Shown: positions 6,342-9,687 of the stretch, piece after piece
How positions within the stretch are numbered: position 1 is the stretch's first letter
Layout: each line of letters starts with the position of its first letter
NCBI GenBank assembly: GCA_964388435.1
Contig: CAYMAH010000039.1
Coordinates: 1 to 9,687, forward strand
Origin: DTNV01 sp964388435
Lineage (GTDB): Archaea > Micrarchaeota > Micrarchaeia > Norongarragalinales > UBA8480
Reading direction: 5' to 3'
DNA: 9,687 nt
Program-made: the position numbers and the translations under genes
Notes under the pieces: model-generated
Databases searched by the model: none
Told to the model about the DNA's origin: nothing
The model's input: the letters and a program-made list of their open reading frames with translations, nothing else

Positions 6342-6977
6342 TCACCTTTCCTTTTTTTGAAGGTCGAATATCAAATTATACTCATTCGACTTTCCAACAA
6401 GCGTTAAAATAATTTTCTTCGCCAGCCAATTTAAACCTTCATTTTTGATTAAACTTGTAACCAAATTAAGTTTCCTTCCATTTACCCTCTTTTTTTTGCT
6501 TATTATTTCAAACCTAGCTGTAGAATAATAATTTAAAGTTGAAAGTGGCAAGTCTTCTGTAAAGTAGTTGAAAGTATTGAGAGTAAAAAACCTCTTATGT
6601 GTTGGATCAGTAAAAGCACCCTCACTTCTATAATTGGGAACTTCAATGTGAATCACACCCTTATTTTTAATGATTCTGTATAATTCTTCCATTAAAGGAA
6701 TAAAGTTTTGAACATGCTCAAGAATATGACTGCAATTCACATAGTCAAACTCGTTGTTTGAGAATGGAAGTGGAGTTTCCTCAATATTCCATACAACATC
6801 AACTCCTGGCAGCTTTCTAGAGTCAAGTCCAACCACAACATCTCCCTCAATAAAACCCTTGATTTTCATTTTACCACAACCCAAATCTAAAATTTTCATT
6901 TTTTCTTCACTAATGTTACTAAAATATAGTTTCAAATTGATTAGGGTTGGAATTTCTGTCCTTTCCACACCCACCAA
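6342..6977 (-). CDS. class I SAM-dependent methyltransferase
   Basis: The protein shows the standard order of class I motifs: ILDLGCG (residues 29-35, SAM-binding glycine loop), an acidic VVGLDSR (48-54) for the ribose, NEFDYVNCSHILEHV (75-89), and GVIHIEVPNY (107-116). It resembles the Methyltransf_11 type often found in glycan and lipopolysaccharide gene sets. The substrate is unknown; pairing with the glycosyltransferase suggests sugar methylation or capping. The long form starts at TTG (6977) with GAGGT nine bases before it and overlaps the helicase gene by 37 bp. A shorter form from the ATG at 6899 begins right at motif I and is less likely. The gene ends in a GTGA/GGTGA junction with the glycosyltransferase. 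Confidence 0.82.
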   Translation of the reverse strand: MVGVERTEIPTLINLKLYFSNISEEKMKILDLGCGKMKIKGFIEGDVVVGLDSRKLPGVDVVWNIEETPLPFSNNEFDYVNCSHILEHVQNFIPLMEELYRIIKNKGVIHIEVPNYRSEGAFTDPTHKRFFTLNTFNYFTEDLPLSTLNYYSTARFEIISKKKRVNGRKLNLVTSLIKNEGLNWLAKKIILTLVGKSNEYNLIFDLQKKER

Positions 6978-8917
6978 CCACTCTTAACCTCTAAAATGAA
7001 ACCCTGCTGTTCAAAATTACTCATTACACTATCAATATCACTCTTTTTGAAACTCTGCAAGCTTGAAATTGAATGCAAAATTCCCCAGCGTGAACCATCG
7101 TTTTGTAAAAAAATTGGATTGTCTGGGGTGAAATGTTCGAAAATTTCCACAATCAAAGAAGATAAATTCTTTGGTTTTTGACGAACTTCTTCTGCCAGGG
7201 ATGTCAGGGATGGTGCGAAATTATAAGAAGGGTATACCACTGGTAAGTTTATATTATTTTCTATATTATTATATTTTTCTATATTATTTCTTAATTTTAC
7301 TATCCTTCTTATAATTTCAAGGTATCCCTGGTATCCCTGGCAGCTTTTAAATAATTCAAAAATTTTATTCACATGAATTTTCAAAACTTCATCGTCATTA
7401 GATGAACTTTTAACGCTTAGTTTTTCTGTTTTTTCATGCTTTTCTTCATCAGAAAGTAATCTCAAACCACATAAAAAATTTACTCTTTTCTTATTATCTT
7501 CACTAATTTCCACTGTTTTTCTTGTTGTCCAAAACCCAAATTCACTAGACTGCAGTTTACGAAACAGCACGTTTTCTTCTTCCAACACAATACTCTCTTT
7601 TCGGTTAAACTTGTCGTTGGCAAACTTTTTATACATTTTATAGAAATCGCTTTTTTCTATCATTCCTTCTATATCTTCCACAAAATTTTCACTTATGAAC
7701 TGCGATAAGGGGTTGCTTTTCACTTCCCAGATTTTTTTCACTTCTTCAAGCGTGTGTGGGTAGTATATACTTCCAATTTTGTTTACCAAGTAGTTGAATG
7801 CCAGTAGAAGATTGAAAAAACCGCTTAAATCTTCCACGCCCGTCAGTTTTTCCACTAAATCCTTGTCTTTTTTTTCTTCTTCAACGGAAATGTTATGCTG
7901 TATTATTATAAGCCGGCCAAACCACGATTTATCTGCGTTTGATGCTTGAGGGAGTTGATTACAACTGAACACTAGCTTTGCAACGTTTTCAAAACTTTCT
8001 TCTTCTTGCTGGAACTTGACTCTAGCGCTTATAGAGTCTGAACCGCCCGTTAGAGCTTTGAGTTTGTTGACGTCGAAAGGGTGGATTGGAGATTCTGTTG
8101 TTATGTTTAGTTTTTTGTTTTTGAGGTTTGCAATTAGAAAGTTTGGCGTGCTTAACTCTTGAATTGTGTAATTAATACAGTTTTGCTCTCCTTGTATTTT
8201 TCTTAATATAGCTGTTAAAGTGCTCTTACCATTATCCCCCCCTCCGACTAGAAAAATTATTTTTCTTATCTTGTAGTTTGGGGTGAGAGTGTAAGCCCAC
8301 GCTTCTAGGAGTGTGATAATGTTGCTTGGATTGTCTGCGTACGCCCAAGAAAGATATTCTATTAGCTTGTCAGGACCTTTAAGAGGGTCGTATGGGTAAG
8401 GTAGCGTGTAAGTGTTGTATATTTCTGGTTTTAACTCTTCTAAGATTGGATTGTATGTTTCGTTTTGATACATTTTTTTCAAGTCTATGAACCCGTTTTC
8501 AAGTGGAATTATGTGAAGCGGGTTGAATTGTAATTTGGGTTGGTGGGTTTTGGCTTTGATGTCCCCGATTACTTCTAGGGTGGTGTTGTTGTTTCTGAGT
8601 AATCCTATTTTTTTTTCTATGAGGTGGTTAACTATGTTTGTGTTTTCTTCTAATTCCCAATGTTTTTCTTTCTCATTATAATAGTATAGGCCGTCGTTGT
8701 TGGTGATGAAGTGGTTTTCTTTTAATAGTTTTTCGGCTATTAGAGCGTGTTGTAGCACTCCGTTTTCGTGGTAGGGGCTTTTTAGAATGGTTTTTTTTCC
8801 GCAGTCGTTGTGTTTTGGTGGGTTGAGGATTATTTGTGATTGGATTGTGATTTCGTAGTATTGTACCCACCCGCATGTTGGGCATTCTATGCGCCATTCA
8901 GGGTAGTTGAAGGTCAT
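6941..8917 (-). CDS. D5-like superfamily 3 replicative helicase
   Basis: This 658-aa protein has a putative zinc knuckle (Cys12, Cys15, His36, Cys39), a D5_N-type region (about 135-215; ENGFIDL, YPYDPLKGPD), and an SF3 ATPase core. The core has Walker A GGGDNGKST (225-233), the Walker B region NKKLNITTESP (267-277), KALTGGSDSISARVKF (287-302), motif C ending in Asn320 (LVFSCNQLP) and a likely arginine finger in WFGRL (Arg335). SF3 helicases load at origins and unwind DNA for viruses and plasmids. No archaeo-eukaryotic primase domain is fused. An Asn-rich linker (about 525-576) leads to a C-terminal winged-helix-like part ending GWWVWKGQKFQP. The linker is encoded by the long inverted repeat at 7192-7343. 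The start overlaps the upstream stop as ATGA, with AAGGT nine bases before it. Confidence 0.9.
   Translation of the reverse strand: MTFNYPEWRIECPTCGWVQYYEITIQSQIILNPPKHNDCGKKTILKSPYHENGVLQHALIAEKLLKENHFITNNDGLYYYNEKEKHWELEENTNIVNHLIEKKIGLLRNNNTTLEVIGDIKAKTHQPKLQFNPLHIIPLENGFIDLKKMYQNETYNPILEELKPEIYNTYTLPYPYDPLKGPDKLIEYLSWAYADNPSNIITLLEAWAYTLTPNYKIRKIIFLVGGGDNGKSTLTAILRKIQGEQNCINYTIQELSTPNFLIANLKNKKLNITTESPIHPFDVNKLKALTGGSDSISARVKFQQEEESFENVAKLVFSCNQLPQASNADKSWFGRLIIIQHNISVEEEKKDKDLVEKLTGVEDLSGFFNLLLAFNYLVNKIGSIYYPHTLEEVKKIWEVKSNPLSQFISENFVEDIEGMIEKSDFYKMYKKFANDKFNRKESIVLEEENVLFRKLQSSEFGFWTTRKTVEISEDNKKRVNFLCGLRLLSDEEKHEKTEKLSVKSSSNDDEVLKIHVNKIFELFKSCQGYQGYLEIIRRIVKLRNNIEKYNNIENNINLPVVYPSYNFAPSLTSLAEEVRQKPKNLSSLIVEIFEHFTPDNPIFLQNDGSRWGILHSISSLQSFKKSDIDSVMSNFEQQGFILEVKSGWWVWKGQKFQP
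7192..7343. repeat. long inverted repeat / hairpin inside the helicase gene, with CAGGGAT iteron-like words
   Basis: Arms 7192-7234 and 7301-7343 (43 bases each) pair without gaps around a 66-base A+T-rich loop. There are 35 Watson-Crick pairs. Of the eight mismatches, five are G-T on the plus strand, leaving three unpaired positions (7213, 7215, 7216). Each arm has two CAGGGAT words nine bases apart and a 15-base perfect block, GAAATTATAAGAAGG. On the minus strand the G-T pairs become C-A mismatches, so the structure is best in plus-strand RNA or single-stranded DNA. The protein segment encoded here is an Asn-rich linker. A replication origin, packaging signal or structured RNA is possible; the sequence alone does not decide. 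Confidence 0.75.
7257..7288. repeat. A+T-rich tandem repeat in the hairpin loop
   Basis: TTTTCTATATTATT occurs twice (7257-7270 and 7275-7288) with period 18. On the coding strand it gives two copies of an N-N-I-E motif in the helicase linker. The composition would make this the easiest segment in the area to melt, as expected of a DNA-unwinding element, though simple slippage in a linker would look the same. Confidence 0.6.
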
Positions 8918-9135
8918 GTTTGGATTACCTTTTTGATTTTTTCTTCTGGAAGTAGTTCTATGTTGTCTATGTTTTTTTTGTTTATTGCGTATGGTTTGTG
9001 TTGGGTGGGGCTTTCTAGATATATGAGAAAGTCATCTTCTGATTTGAGTATTGCAATGGTTTTGTATTGTTGGGAGTCTTCTGTGTGGTGTCTTATGAAC
9101 ACGTGTTTGTTTTTGTATTTTTCGTAGAAATTCAT
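8914..9135 (-). CDS. small protein, possibly Sm/SH3-like beta-barrel (73 aa)
   Basis: This is the first gene of the replication operon. After a helical start (MNFYEKYKNK) it alternates hydrophobic residues as beta strands: HVFIRHH, KTIAILKSEDDFLIYLES, KPYAINKKNIDNIELL. Size and strand order recall Sm-like proteins, with DDFLIYLES in the place of Sm1 and INKKNIDNIELL in the place of Sm2. The conserved Gly of those motifs is absent, so the match is tentative. An ATG at 9150 gives five more residues but has no ribosome site. The ATG at 9135 has GGTGA eight bases upstream and is preferred. It is coupled to the helicase by an ATGA overlap, so a role in replication or its control is plausible. Confidence 0.65.
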   Translation of the reverse strand: MNFYEKYKNKHVFIRHHTEDSQQYKTIAILKSEDDFLIYLESPTQHKPYAINKKNIDNIELLPEEKIKKVIQT

Positions 9136-9184
9136 TTGAGTTTTCACCATTTTAAGTGAAGGATTATTTTTAGGGGGGTTGGTT

Positions 9185-9194
9185 TTTTAAAGTT
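9185..9194 (-). promoter_or_regulatory. TATA-like box of the replication/glycan operon
   Basis: On the minus strand this reads AAACTTTAAA in an A-rich context. The expected start, about 26 bp downstream (near 9163), would give a leader of about 28 bases that includes GGTGA before the ATG at 9135. Confidence 0.4.
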
Positions 9195-9199
9195 TTTGG

Positions 9200-9218
9200 T
9201 TTGGTTTTTTCAACCAAA
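9200..9218. repeat. 7-bp inverted repeat between divergent promoters (operator candidate)
   Basis: TTTGGTT (9200-9206) and AACCAAA (9212-9218) are perfect inverted copies around TTTTC. They lie between the minus-strand TATA-like box (9185-9194) and the plus-strand one (9222-9231). GGTTGGTTTTTT (from 9177) and GGTTTGGTTTTTT (9198-9210) are near-direct repeats beside it. A regulator bound here could control both directions. Confidence 0.4.
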
Positions 9219-9221
9219 AGG

Positions 9222-9231
9222 TTTAATAATA
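9222..9231 (+). promoter_or_regulatory. TATA-like box of the rightward operon
   Basis: TTTAATAATA, overlapping the 14-bp palindrome TAATAATATTATTA (9224-9237). A start about 26 bp downstream falls near 9252, at the ribosome site of the 74-aa gene. Confidence 0.4.
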
Positions 9232-9264
9232 TTATTATTAATAGATAGCAAGGTGATTTTGAGA

Positions 9265-9489
9265 ATGGATTTGGAAAAATTAAAAGAAGAGAAAAGGATA
9301 AAAGCATACAATCGTGCTTTAGAGGGGGGGTGTACTCAATCGCAATATGATTTTTTAAAATCCAAAAACTTTGACGTAAGCCAAATTAAAATAAGGGATT
9401 CTATTCTGCCAATCACGAGAATGAGAAACCGTAAGTTGAATGATGTGATGAACGCTTTTGAGGAAATGAAAGAAAACATAAGCTGGTGA
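9265..9489 (+). CDS. small basic protein of unknown function (74 aa)
   Basis: The start at 9265 is supported by AAGGTGAT seven bases upstream. The same frame is open further upstream, but an ATG at 9196 would lie before the predicted TATA-like box and is unlikely. The protein is helical and charged (MDLEKLKEEKRIKAYNRALE), with a basic C-terminal half (RMRNRKLNDVMNAFEEMKE) and a single Cys. No domain is recognised. As a small early-type gene reading away from the replication operon across a shared control region, it could be a DNA-binding regulator, but there is no motif to prove that. Its stop overlaps the ribosome site of the next gene. Confidence 0.65.
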   Translation: MDLEKLKEEKRIKAYNRALEGGCTQSQYDFLKSKNFDVSQIKIRDSILPITRMRNRKLNDVMNAFEEMKENISW

Positions 9490-9499
9490 TTAGAAAAAA

Positions 9500-9687
9500 A
9501 TGAATACAATGATAATAGATAAGCAAATTAAAGACACTTTTGAAGACGGAAGTTTTAACGAACTTGAATGCGAAGAACTTAAAAAAGTATCGGGAAAAAT
9601 AAAATCAATTGAAAACACTAAAGAGATTGTTTACGGTTGGTGCGATTTAACCGAACAAGAAGAGAAGAAAGTAGGCCGGAATATAGT
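9500..9687 (+). CDS. unknown protein, N-terminal part (runs off right edge)
   Basis: The frame is open from the ATG at 9500 to the end of the window (62 codons). GGTGAT lies nine bases upstream and includes the TGA of the previous gene, a typical coupled start. The visible part is acidic and helical (TFEDGSFNELECEELKKVSG), followed by IVYGWCDLTEQEEKKVGRN. No family is recognised from this fragment. A second ATG at 9509 is possible but has poorer spacing to the ribosome site. Confidence 0.6.
   Translation, partial: MNTMIIDKQIKDTFEDGSFNELECEELKKVSGKIKSIENTKEIVYGWCDLTEQEEKKVGRNI

Noticed and set aside
9196..9264. Upstream Met extension of the 74-aa protein (hydrophobic MVWFFQPKGLIILLL)
   Set aside because: This part lies over the predicted operator and TATA-like box, and the ATG at 9265 has an excellent ribosome site.
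1..9687. tRNA gene or tRNA-derived attachment site
   Set aside because: No cloverleaf, T-arm consensus or CCA-type end was found on either strand by eye, so no integration boundary can be placed in the window.

Overview
The window reads as part of an archaeal virus, provirus or virus-like plasmid. It is A+T-rich and densely packed: genes are separated by a few bases or overlap by ATGA/GTGA junctions. Archaeal signs are TATA-like boxes about 25-30 bp ahead of short or absent leaders, ribosome sites of the GGTGA/GAGGT type, and a FlaK/PibD-type prepilin peptidase. Mobile-element hallmarks are a D5-type SF3 replicative helicase, a minimal tyrosine recombinase, and a P-loop ATPase embedded in a set of small membrane proteins. 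There are no tRNA, rRNA or ribosomal-protein genes, and the host cannot be named from this sequence alone.

Layout. (1) 1-3954, minus strand: a likely virion or surface-machine operon. In transcription order it holds a soluble protein (202 aa), a two-TM miniprotein of 57 aa, a membrane protein with a large loop between two TM blocks (250 aa), a three-TM protein (98 aa), a helical protein (147 aa), a P-loop ATPase with a C-terminal helix-turn-helix (338 aa) and a two-TM protein (67 aa). A Ser/Thr/Pro/Val-rich protein follows, from its own promoter, and runs off the left edge. (2) 3955-4165: a divergent control region with opposed TATA boxes and a 30-bp near-perfect palindrome at the predicted start of the integrase transcript. 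(3) 4166-5426, plus strand: tyrosine recombinase, then prepilin peptidase. (4) 5407-9135, minus strand: a tightly overlapping operon of a small Sm-like (tentative) protein, D5 helicase, SAM methyltransferase and glycosyltransferase. (5) 9136-9264: a second divergent control region. (6) 9265-9687, plus strand: a 74-aa unknown protein and an unknown gene cut by the right edge.

The most striking structure the genes do not explain is a long inverted repeat inside the helicase gene (7192-7343). It has two 43-base arms, each carrying two CAGGGAT words, around an A+T-rich loop. Read as single-stranded plus strand, 40 of 43 positions pair (35 Watson-Crick and 5 G-T/G-U). It lies in the Asn-rich linker ahead of the helicase's C-terminal domain, close to a reversal of G/C strand bias, so an origin, packaging signal or structured RNA is plausible.

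Working model (inference): the helicase replicates the element, the recombinase integrates or resolves it, the ATPase and membrane proteins assemble or export particles or a surface machine, the peptidase matures prepilin-like subunits, and the glycosyltransferase/methyltransferase pair modifies virion or host surface glycans.
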